A stretch of 5,323 nucleotides of DNA, taken from contig CAJQOF010000166.1 in the NCBI GenBank assembly GCA_905479855.1, forward strand, positions 1 to 5,323, given 5' to 3'. Under the pieces are notes generated by a model. That model was not told the DNA's origin. It made no database searches and worked only from the letters and a program-made list of their open reading frames with translations. The DNA comes from an uncultured Cytophagales bacterium (GTDB lineage Bacteria; Bacteroidota; Bacteroidia; Cytophagales; Amoebophilaceae). The position numbers and the translations under genes are program-made. This document shows positions 1 to 5,323 of this stretch, one piece after another; position 1 is the stretch's first letter; the number at the start of each line of letters is the position of its first letter.

Positions 1-46
1 TTTTGGGCCTATTGTCTTAATTAAACTGATAAAGCCTCTCTACATC

Positions 47-739
47 ATGAACAAAACTTACCACTTAGTTGTAACACTCTTTTTTCTGGTTGGTGTAGTC
101 ATTGCGTCCCCAGCTTTTTCAATGGAAGCGGAGAACAAAAAAGAGGAGAAAAGTACAACAAACACAACAACGGCCAGTAGCGTTACAACTTCAAGTATCA
201 GTACATCCTCAAGTGGTGAGAAGAGCAAAAGTACATTGACTGAAGAAGCCCAGAAAGCAGAGGGAACTAGCTGACAATATATATCCCCCCAAGGACTCAT
301 ATATAAGCGGGGTAGACGGGTAAAGAAGGGAAGAGTAGCCCATATTCTAGAACATTACAACCTGAGTACCAATGCTAAAAAGATCCAACATTCACTTTTT
401 TCTGACAATATCAAACAGTATATCGATCCTGTCGGTCTTATTGATGAAATAGTCTCGCAATTTGATGATGAAGAGCAGAAACTACTTTTGAAAGTTCAAC
501 CGCCGTCCCTCCCCAATAAATCTGTAGGAAATATCACGATCTCTTATTCAAAATCATCTGCTGTTTTATATACAGTGACCAAAGATGTTGATAGAGTTGG
601 TCAGGGAACGTATGTTATTGCCCCTGTAGATAAGCAGAATGCACCCGATACTGGAGTCGATCAAGCAGGTAATCCCCTATGTGGTTATAAACTTGTTATA
701 GGGCAAGAAGGAAGAGTTTAGACTTTTTTCCCATCTTAA
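47..739 (+). pseudogene. Secreted toxin-like protein gene broken by two in-frame stop codons
   Basis: Read in one frame from the ATG at 47, this is a 230-codon gene ending in TAA at 737-739, interrupted by TGA at 272-274 (codon 76) and TAG at 719-721 (codon 225). No frameshift is needed. Residues 1-25 form a Sec signal peptide: Lys at position 3, a hydrophobic core of about residues 7-20, and a likely cleavage after A-F-S (23-25). Residues 33-65 are a charged then Ser/Thr-rich linker. From residue 77 a compact domain follows: SPQGLIYKRGRR, then R96-V-A-H99-I-L-E-H103, then H115-S-L-F, an acidic helix LIDEIVSQFDDEE, and near the end GTYVIAP and GYKLVIGQEGRV. After the TAG the frame continues TFFPS. 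This His/His/Lys-Arg plus terminal T-F-F-P layout recalls BECR-fold RNase toxins (EndoU-like), but the assignment is from memory of the family. No immunity gene is seen. The remaining intact pieces are a 75-residue secreted peptide (47-274) and a downstream open stretch. Confidence 0.7.
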
Positions 740-1130
740 TCACGCAAGTAAGGATTATACCAAAGCAGCGGTTCGCCCCCTACGGCCAAAAAGAAGTAGG
801 AAACTCTCCCCTTTGCGCAAGCGCAAGCAAATCCATAGAGAGCGCCAAGGTGACATGCAGGAATGTCCCTTGGTAAACGCTTTTGGTTTTCATGCTCAGA
901 GAGCCCAGCGCAATGGCCCCCATTACTGTCCCTATGGTTTCTAGGTAAGGCTTGCCAAGATGGATCATGCAGTAAGGAACCGTCATGGAAAGATAGCGGC
1001 AGGCGCCCATGCTCTTGCACAGTGCTATCAGCCAGAACTCTTTGAGGAATAGGAATATCTCAAGCGCAAAGAAACCAGGCAAGTCGCCCCAAATATTGGA
1101 CCAATTGCGGAGAACCAACCAGAAAAAGTG
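736..1130 (-). pseudogene. Remnant of a CPBP-family intramembrane protease
   Basis: The minus-strand frame running from about 1130 to the TAG at 780-782 encodes a hydrophobic sequence with the C-terminal half of CPBP (Abi/CAAX-protease-like) glutamic membrane proteases. Visible are LKEFW (Glu codon at 1038-1040), VPYCMIHLGKPYLET (His at 960-962), a Gly-rich helix GTVMGAIALGSL, and TFLHVTLALSMDLLAL (His at 855-857). These match motifs 1, 2 and the later His motif of the family. The N-terminal membrane helices are missing: upstream the frame runs straight into tRNA-Ala, so no genuine start exists. The Arg expected four residues after the motif-1 Glu is absent (Glu-Phe-Trp-Leu-Ile). Near the 3' end, adding one T to the T-run at 788-792 would join the frame to FLAVGGEPLLWYNPYLRD and a TAA at 736-738, so a 1-base deletion is likely. 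I read it as a dead gene; family assignment is fairly secure, the frameshift less so. Confidence 0.65.
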
Positions 1131-1203
1131 TGGAGAATGGGGGAGTCGAACCCCCGACCTTCTCGATGCCATCGAGACGCTCTACCAGCTGAGCTAATTC
1201 CCC
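1131..1203 (-). tRNA. tRNA-Ala (anticodon GGC)
   Basis: A complete 73-base cloverleaf. The acceptor stem is GGGGAAT with ATTCTCC (one G-U pair) and discriminator A. The D arm contains AGCTCAGCTGGTAGAGC, the anticodon stem is TCTCG/CGAGA with loop ATGGCAT, giving anticodon GGC (reads Ala GCC/GCU), and the T arm is GGGGG-TTCGACT-CCCCC. CCA is not encoded; the bases after the discriminator are CAC followed by a short T-run. It sits 48 bases after the glyS stop on the same strand. Its 3' end faces the decayed accessory segment at 1-1130. Confidence 0.97.
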
Positions 1204-1251
1204 AAGTAAATTATTGCTGCGAAAAGCCTATTCGCATGCCCCGGCTATTCC

Positions 1252-2802
1252 CTAAATATTCGGGAGCTTTTGCAAGATACTCTGCAAAGTTACTTTCTCA
1301 AAGAGGAAACTCCTAAGCGCCTGCGCCGGAAGGCGGTGCTGCTCCATGCTATCCCGCTCCCTTAGTGTAACGGTTTCATCCTCCAAAGTTTGATGGTCTA
1401 TGGTAATGCAATAAGGCGTTCCAATTAAATCCTGCCGAGCATAGCGCTTCCCAATAGACTGACCATCTTCATAGGCTACTGCAAAGTCTAAGCGCAGTTC
1501 GTTAAAAATCTTTTGCGCTCTTTCGGGCAGGCCGTCCTTTTTTAGCAAAGGCAAGATAGCGGCTTTAATGGGCGCCAGGGCAGGAGGCAGCTTCAGGTAG
1601 GTTCTGCTCTTTGGCTTCTCATCTACTACTACGGTTTCTTGCACAAGCCCTTGGCAAAGGAGCGCCAAGATCATCCTATCGCAGCCCAGTGAAGTTTCAA
1701 TTACATAAGGCGTATAGTTCTGGTTAATCTCAGGATCAAAGTACTGGATCTTTTTTTTGCTGTGTACTTGGTGGTTTTTGAGGTCAAAATCCGTTCTGGA
1801 ATGGATGCCTTCTATCTCCTTTTGGCCAAAGGGAAAGGCATATTCAATATCCACCGCTGCTTGGGCATAATGGGCCAACTGTTCGTGAGGTTGTAAGCGA
1901 AGCTGTGCGTTAGGGATACCCAGTGCCAGATGCCACTGCATGCGGTGTTCTTTCCAATAGTCAAACCAATGCGCCTCTGTGCCAGGGCGCACAAAAAATT
2001 GCATCTCCATCTGCTCAAACTCACGCATGCGGAAGATAAATTGGCGGGCGACGATCTCATTCCTAAAAGCCTTGCCAATTTGCGCAATGCCAAAAGGCAC
2101 CTTCATGCGGTTTGTTTTTAGCACATTGGGGAAGTTGACAAAGATTCCCTGTGCCGTCTCCGGCCTTAGATAGATCGTATTGGCCTCCTCTGCCAGCGCG
2201 CCTGCTTGCGTAGAAAACATCAGGTTAAACTGCCGCACAGCTGTCCAATTGCTCGTCTTAGCCACTGGGCATTGAATACCTGCTGACACAATAAGCGCAT
2301 GCAACCCAACCAAATCCTCTGTTTTTAGCAGCTGGTGCATGCTTTTTAGCAGCTCCTCCCCCTCCTTGGCCATGTTTTTTTGCGCCAGCATGGCCGCATG
2401 CTCTTCAATAAGCGCATCTGCACGGTACCGCTTTTGAGAATCCTTATTATCGATGAGAGGATCACTGAAGCTCTCCACATGGCCAGAAGCTTGCCAGATG
2501 CGGGGATCCATAAAGATGGCTGCGTCAATGCCCACAATATTTTGGTGGAGGTGGGTCATGCTCTGCCACCATAAGTTCTGCAGGTTGCGCTTTAGGGCAG
2601 CACCATGGGGGCCGTAATCATACACTGCCTGTAGGCCATCATAAATGTCACTAGAGGGGTACAAAAACCCGTACTCCTTGGCATGGGAGACGACCTCTTG
2701 TAGCGTGCTGCTTGTATGGGTAGTAGCAGTTGGTCTTTCTGGCATTGTGTAAGGATAAGGCGATGAAGCTAGGGGAGCGGTGTAGGGAAGGTTAGGGGGC
2801 AT
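1252..2802 (-). CDS. glyS: Glycyl-tRNA synthetase, single-chain class IIa type
   Basis: Charges tRNA-Gly with glycine in the cytoplasm using ATP; the family works as a homodimer. The 516-residue product has the full layout of the archaeal/eukaryotic-like GlyRS found in Bacteroidota, not the split alpha/beta enzyme. Seen in order: SHAKEYGFLYPSSDIYDGL (39-57) and YDYGPHG (61-67), SGHVESFSDPLIDNK (106-120), an inserted helical region (about 130-185), YLRPETAQGIF (211-221), motif 2 FRNEI (246-250) with RMREFEQMEMQFF (258-270), EGIHSRTDFDL (331-341), motif 3 SLGCDRM (371-377), and a C-terminal anticodon-binding domain (about 405-505) with YEDGQSIGKRYARQD. It ends in TAG. The first ATG gives about 38 residues before the conserved core; the ATG at 2743-2745 (Met20) would give a more usual length and is a serious alternative start. 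Neither start has a Shine-Dalgarno, normal for the phylum. Flanked by tRNA genes on the same strand. Confidence 0.96.
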   Translation of the reverse strand: MPPNLPYTAPLASSPYPYTMPERPTATTHTSSTLQEVVSHAKEYGFLYPSSDIYDGLQAVYDYGPHGAALKRNLQNLWWQSMTHLHQNIVGIDAAIFMDPRIWQASGHVESFSDPLIDNKDSQKRYRADALIEEHAAMLAQKNMAKEGEELLKSMHQLLKTEDLVGLHALIVSAGIQCPVAKTSNWTAVRQFNLMFSTQAGALAEEANTIYLRPETAQGIFVNFPNVLKTNRMKVPFGIAQIGKAFRNEIVARQFIFRMREFEQMEMQFFVRPGTEAHWFDYWKEHRMQWHLALGIPNAQLRLQPHEQLAHYAQAAVDIEYAFPFGQKEIEGIHSRTDFDLKNHQVHSKKKIQYFDPEINQNYTPYVIETSLGCDRMILALLCQGLVQETVVVDEKPKSRTYLKLPPALAPIKAAILPLLKKDGLPERAQKIFNELRLDFAVAYEDGQSIGKRYARQDLIGTPYCITIDHQTLEDETVTLRERDSMEQHRLPAQALRSFLFEKVTLQSILQKLPNI

Positions 2803-2898
2803 GCATCGGCGTTTTTTTGTGCAGCACCATAGTGGGTATACAACGGTGAATCCTCATGAAAACGGCGCCAGGGCGTTATGTGCAATGGCCGCAAAATG

Positions 2899-2982
2899 TA
2901 CCTGGGGCCGGAATCGAACCGGCACGGTATTGCTACCATTGGTGTTTGAGACCAACGCGTCTACCAATTCCGCCACCCAGGC
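2899..2982 (-). tRNA. tRNA-Leu (anticodon CAA)
   Basis: A class II tRNA of 84 bases. The acceptor stem is GCCTGGG with CCCAGGT (first pair G-U), discriminator A73 as usual for Leu. The anticodon stem is TTGGT/ACCAA with loop CTCAAAC, so the anticodon is CAA, reading UUG. A long variable arm is present (GGTA-GCAA-TACC), and the T arm is GCCGG-TTCGATT-CCGGC. CCA is not encoded. It lies 38 bases after tRNA-Cys and 96 bases before glyS; the 96-base gap (2803-2898) shows no clear promoter or terminator. Confidence 0.96.
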
Positions 2983-2990
2983 AGGTATAT

Positions 2991-3002
2991 CCTTGCGCAA
3001 GG
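2991..3002. repeat. Short perfect palindrome between two tRNA genes
   Basis: CCTTGCGCAAGG is a perfect 12-base palindrome in the 38-base spacer between tRNA-Cys and tRNA-Leu. The core TTGCGCAA occurs again at 813-820 inside the protease remnant, and GCGCAAG recurs at 3011-3017. It could act as a processing hairpin in a joint tRNA precursor or a protein-binding site; chance is also possible. Confidence 0.35.
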
Positions 3003-3020
3003 GACTCCCAGCGCAAGAAG

Positions 3021-3091
3021 AGGTCGCGAGTGGATTCGAACCACCGTACGAGGTTTTGCAGACCTCTGCCTAGCCACTCGGCCACGCGACC
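3021..3091 (-). tRNA. tRNA-Cys (anticodon GCA)
   Basis: A 71-base cloverleaf: acceptor stem GGTCGCG/CGCGACC, T at position 8, D stem GGCC/GGC type, anticodon stem GAGGT/ACCTC with loop CTGCAAA giving anticodon GCA, and T arm GGTGG-TTCGAAT-CCACT. The discriminator is U73, the identity base expected of tRNA-Cys, which supports both the call and the 3' end. CCA is not encoded. It begins 43 bases after the rpsA stop on the same strand, with no convincing terminator between, so it may be cut from the rpsA transcript. Confidence 0.96.
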
Positions 3092-3134
3092 CTATAGCAC
3101 AGAGACGGAGCGCTTTACGGTTGCCTCACCGCGC

Positions 3135-4937
3135 TTACTCACTGTCTTCTTCTGTGTTGTTTATTTTCTTCTGCAAAGAAGCCAAAGCTGCAATGTCTCC
3201 CAAAGTAGATTTCTCTGCTGTCATAAAGTTGCCACCACCACTAGACCGTTCTTTTTCTCCTTTCTTTGGCTTGGCCTGCGCTGTAGTATTGGCTTTGGTC
3301 TCAATCACTTCCGAAAAGGTAGCTGTGTGAGAAAGCACAATGCGCCTATTGGGCTTGGAAAGCTCAATCACTTTCAGGTCAAGTAGCTCGCCCAGTGCTG
3401 CTTCTTGGCCATCTTGTTTGGTCAAATGGCGCTTAGGAACAAACCCTTCTAGGTTGTGTTCCAGGGCGATTAGAACACCTTTATCCAATTTCTTGGTAAT
3501 AGTGCCCTTATGGAGCGAATCTACACAAAACTCTTCTCCGTAAGCATCCCACGGATTTTCTTCTAATTGTTTATGCCCTAAGGACATTCTCTGGTTCTCT
3601 GGGTCTATTTCCAGTATGATTGTTTCTACTTGCTCGCCAACTTTTAGCACCTCAGAAGGGTGATTCACCTTTTGTGTCCAAGATAAATCAGAAACGTGCA
3701 TAAGGCCTTCGATGCCTTCTTCTAGTTCTATAAACACCCCGAAGTGGGTCATGTTCCTAATGAGGCCTAGATGTTTGGTGCCTAGCGCATACCGCTCTAG
3801 TAGGTCTGGGCTCTCCCATGGGTTGCCGGTGAGTTGCTTGACGCCCAGGGACATTTTTCGTTCTTCTCGATCTAGGGTCAGCACGATTGCTTCAAACTTA
3901 TCTCCTGGTTTTACGGTGTCCCGGATGTTGGTTGGATATTGTGACCAAGACATTTCTGAGATGTGAATAAGCCCCTCAACGCCAGGAATGACCTCTAAAA
4001 AGATGCCATAATCTGCTACGTTGGTTACCTTCCCTTCTACCTTGGAACCAATGACCATAGATTCGGGTAACGCCTCCCACGGATGGGGAGTAAGTTGCTT
4101 CATGCCTAGAGAGATACGCTTTTTATCCTCATTGAAATCGGTTACCACTACCTTGATCTTTTGGCCAAGCTCTAGCAGTTCTTCCGGATGGCCAATTCTT
4201 CCCCAAGCAATGTCTGTAATGTGGAGTAGGCCATCTAGCCCACCTAGGTCCACAAAAACCCCAAAGTTGGTCATGTTCTTGACAATTCCTTCCAGAATCT
4301 GTCCTTTTTCTAGGTTGCCAATGATGACACTCTTTTGGCTTTCTAGGCTCTCTTCTATGAGCGCTTTGTGGGAAACGACTACGTTGTCCGTGGCGTGGTT
4401 AATCTTTACCACGGCAACATCGATGGATTTCCCTACATACACATCAAAGTCGCGTACGGGCTTCACATCAACTTGCGAACCTGGTAGAAACGCTTCTACA
4501 CCATAGATATCCACAATCAATCCGCCTTTGGTTCTACGCTTCACCAGCCCCTCTAGCACTTCTTTCGTGTCTGCTGCAGCCTGGATCTTCTCCCATCCTC
4601 TCACCAATTTGGCCTTTTTCCGAGAAAGGACAAGCTGCCCTCGCGCATCTTCCTGCTCTTCTATATAAACGTCCACCTCATCGCCAAGCTTGAGGTCGGG
4701 GGAATCGCGAAATTCATTCAGTGGAACAAGGCCGTCCGACTTAGCGCCAATATTGACAATAACGTCACGATTGCTGATGTCTACTACTACGCCTTGCACG
4801 ACCACGAATTCTGTGATGGCAGTGAGGGTTGCTTTGTAGCTTTTGGTCATTTCCTCCCTTTCTTGGTCCGTATACTCCAGGTCAAAACCAGGGGTATAGT
4901 GAGATTCCCAAGGAGAAGTCTCTGCTGCTGCACTCAT
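3135..4937 (-). CDS. rpsA: 30S ribosomal protein S1
   Basis: RNA-binding protein of the small ribosomal subunit that helps bring mRNA to the ribosome, especially important where Shine-Dalgarno pairing is weak, as in Bacteroidota. The 600-residue product contains six S1 (OB-fold) repeats at about residues 43-107, 125-192, 212-279, 297-366, 384-455 and 470-538. The central repeats show the hallmark blocks MTNFGVFVDLGGLDGLLHI, ADYGIFLEVIPGVEGLIHI and MTHFGVFIELEEGIEGLMH, each followed by an SLG(M/V/H)KQL ending and P-W-(E/D). Repeats 1 and 2 are the diverged ribosome-binding type (KSDGLVPLNEFRD; KRRTKGGLIVDIYGVEAFL). The C-terminal tail (540-600) is Lys/Ser/Gly-rich, then AEKSTLGDIAALASLQKK, a tail form I associate with Bacteroidota. 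The start ATG at 4935-4937 lies in an A-rich context (AAAAAAACCATCTT before it) with no Shine-Dalgarno. It ends in TAA. A promoter and a leader hairpin precede it; tRNA-Cys follows. Confidence 0.97.
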   Translation of the reverse strand: MSAAAETSPWESHYTPGFDLEYTDQEREEMTKSYKATLTAITEFVVVQGVVVDISNRDVIVNIGAKSDGLVPLNEFRDSPDLKLGDEVDVYIEEQEDARGQLVLSRKKAKLVRGWEKIQAAADTKEVLEGLVKRRTKGGLIVDIYGVEAFLPGSQVDVKPVRDFDVYVGKSIDVAVVKINHATDNVVVSHKALIEESLESQKSVIIGNLEKGQILEGIVKNMTNFGVFVDLGGLDGLLHITDIAWGRIGHPEELLELGQKIKVVVTDFNEDKKRISLGMKQLTPHPWEALPESMVIGSKVEGKVTNVADYGIFLEVIPGVEGLIHISEMSWSQYPTNIRDTVKPGDKFEAIVLTLDREERKMSLGVKQLTGNPWESPDLLERYALGTKHLGLIRNMTHFGVFIELEEGIEGLMHVSDLSWTQKVNHPSEVLKVGEQVETIILEIDPENQRMSLGHKQLEENPWDAYGEEFCVDSLHKGTITKKLDKGVLIALEHNLEGFVPKRHLTKQDGQEAALGELLDLKVIELSKPNRRIVLSHTATFSEVIETKANTTAQAKPKKGEKERSSGGGNFMTAEKSTLGDIAALASLQKKINNTEEDSE

Positions 4938-4955
4938 AAGATGGTTTTTTTAGAT

Positions 4956-4996
4956 AAAAAATTACGGCATGGCTACAAACACGTAGACCAGCACCG
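4956..4996 (-). promoter_or_regulatory. rpsA leader hairpin with U-tract (possible attenuator)
   Basis: In the transcribed leader between the predicted rpsA start of transcription and its ATG, the minus strand can fold as CGG-(TGC)-TGG-(T)-CTAC, loop GTGTTT, GTAG-CCA-(TG)-CCG: ten pairs broken by one bulge and one internal loop. TAA and then six T (4956-4961) follow at once. That is the form of a weak intrinsic terminator, 18 bases before the start codon. S1 genes are autoregulated in Enterobacteria through leader structure; whether this one is similar is inference. Confidence 0.45.
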
Positions 4997-4998
4997 GG

Positions 4999-5029
4999 CA
5001 AATTTAACAATTCTGCTGCCAAGACAAAA
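4999..5029 (-). promoter_or_regulatory. Bacteroidota-type promoter of rpsA
   Basis: The minus strand carries TAAATTTG (4999-5006), an exact fit to the -7 consensus TAnnTTTG used by the primary sigma factor of Bacteroidota. TTTTG (5025-5029) lies 18 bases upstream, close to the usual -33 TTTG spacing of about 19. Transcription would start near 4992-4995, giving a leader of about 55 bases before the rpsA ATG. Confidence 0.75.
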
Positions 5030-5126
5030 CTCTTCCTGCTGTTAATGTTGGGTTTTGGGCCCATTACTTCAAGGTTTTGGCGGCCGTTTATAGCCCTACG
5101 CACCATAAAGGCTACCGTGAAAGTGC

Positions 5127-5157
5127 AAAAATAGGGGCATAGCCCGCTCAAGAGCGG
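5127..5157 (-). terminator. Terminator-like double hairpin upstream of the rpsA promoter
   Basis: The minus strand reads CCGCTCTTGAGCGG (5144-5157, a perfect palindrome) followed directly by GGGC-TAT-GCCC (5135-5145, sharing two bases) and then TATTTTT (5127-5133). It could stop transcription of a minus-strand gene ending at 5217, about 60 bases after that stop. In the plus direction the first palindrome is followed by only TTT. The stems overlap, so only one forms at a time. Confidence 0.4.
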
Positions 5158-5216
5158 TTTATGGGAGCGTACGTTCGAAGGGTTATTTGTGGTTTTAAAC
5201 AGGGTGCAAATGCCGC

Positions 5217-5323
5217 TTAACAATAGTGCAGGGCGTATGGCTTTTTGGGGAAACAATCTTTGATGAACGACTTCAACTGTGTGGGCAAGACGTTGGGCAG
5301 GGTGAGCAGTTGTTTGATAGGGA
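5217..5323 (-). CDS. Possible 3' end of an unidentified minus-strand gene
   Basis: A minus-strand frame is open from the window edge to TAA at 5217-5219 and gives 35 residues ending LKSFIKDCFPKKPYALHYC, which I do not recognise. Support is positional: same strand as rpsA, a terminator-like structure about 60 bases after the stop, then the rpsA promoter. A run this short is often open by chance, and two other readings of the same bases are also open: another minus frame, and a plus-strand frame starting ATG at 5262 (MNDFNCVGKTLGRVSSCLIG) that leaves the window. The choice among them cannot be settled from the window. Confidence 0.3.
   Translation of the reverse strand, partial: PIKQLLTLPNVLPTQLKSFIKDCFPKKPYALHYC

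Noticed and set aside
1..46. Promoter for the secreted protein gene
   Set aside because: The AT-rich stretch has a TTG at 13-15 region but no TAnnTTTG at suitable spacing; the real promoter may lie left of the window or be lost.
272..274. TGA read as tryptophan or selenocysteine
   Set aside because: Tryptophan is encoded by TGG in rpsA and glyS, no selenocysteine-insertion structure is evident after the TGA, and a second stop in the same gene points to decay.
58..300. Minus-strand open frame opposite the secreted protein
   Set aside because: Mirror of the Thr/Ser-rich low-complexity linker; the plus strand has the signal peptide and the natural continuation.
1204..1251. Terminator between glyS and tRNA-Ala
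   Set aside because: A five-pair stem (GCGAA/TTCGC) exists but no T-run follows it.
1009..1316. Plus-strand open frames across tRNA-Ala
   Set aside because: They read the antisense of tRNA-Ala (GESNPRPSRCH-type artefact) and of the protease remnant.
3092..3134. Terminator between rpsA and tRNA-Cys
   Set aside because: Only very short stems (GGT/ACC around GAGGCA) without a following T-run; not enough for a terminator call.
2856..3386. Plus-strand open frame of 176 codons
   Set aside because: Spans antisense copies of two tRNA genes and the 3' end of rpsA; translations such as GAGIEPAR and SRVDSNHR are typical tRNA-antisense artefacts.
4021..4506. Plus-strand open frame of 161 codons
   Set aside because: Lies wholly antisense to the clearly coding S1 repeats; the Ser/Pro/Thr-rich translation is what the opposite strand of this gene would give.
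4882..5256. Minus-strand open frame of 124 codons upstream of and into rpsA
   Set aside because: It overlaps the rpsA start codon in another frame, runs over the rpsA promoter, leader hairpin and terminator-like palindromes, and its translation shows no recognisable domain. It is open back to the window edge (about 147 codons), which is long for chance, so a decayed gene is not fully excluded.
1..5323. CRISPR array, insertion sequence or rRNA gene
   Set aside because: No regularly spaced direct repeats, no recognisable transposase or terminal inverted repeats, and no rRNA sequence were seen on either strand.

Overview
The window most likely comes from a member of the Bacteroidota (Bacteroidetes). 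Three things point there. The ribosomal protein S1 has the six-domain form and sequence blocks typical of that phylum. Glycyl-tRNA synthetase is the single-chain class IIa type that Bacteroidota use. The S1 gene is preceded by an exact match to the phylum's own promoter consensus (TAnnTTTG with an upstream TTTG), and no start codon has a clear Shine-Dalgarno sequence. A closer placement is not supported; decayed secreted-toxin-like and membrane-protease genes would fit, but do not prove, a symbiont or host-associated lineage.

Right part, about 1131-5029, all on the minus strand, is a healthy translation block. In transcription order it holds the rpsA promoter, a leader with a hairpin plus U-tract, rpsA (S1), tRNA-Cys(GCA), tRNA-Leu(CAA), glyS and tRNA-Ala(GGC). 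The gaps between genes are 43, 38, 96 and 48 bases, with no convincing terminator between them, so part or all of it may be one transcript. None of the three tRNA genes encodes its 3' CCA.

Left part, 1-1130, lies beyond the 3' end of tRNA-Ala and looks like a decaying accessory segment that is visibly richer in AT. On the plus strand is a secreted protein gene (signal peptide, Ser/Thr linker, C-terminal nuclease-toxin-like domain) whose single reading frame from 47 to 739 is broken by two in-frame stops, TGA at 272-274 and TAG at 719-721. Converging on it from the minus strand is a remnant of a CPBP-type intramembrane protease that has lost its N-terminal half at the edge of the tRNA-Ala gene, lacks the expected Arg of the EExxxR-type motif and has a probable 1-base frameshift near its end. 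The two remnants end on the same TTAA tetranucleotide.

The far right, 5030-5323, holds a short open stretch that could be the 3' end of an upstream minus-strand gene, a terminator-like pair of hairpins, and the rpsA promoter region.
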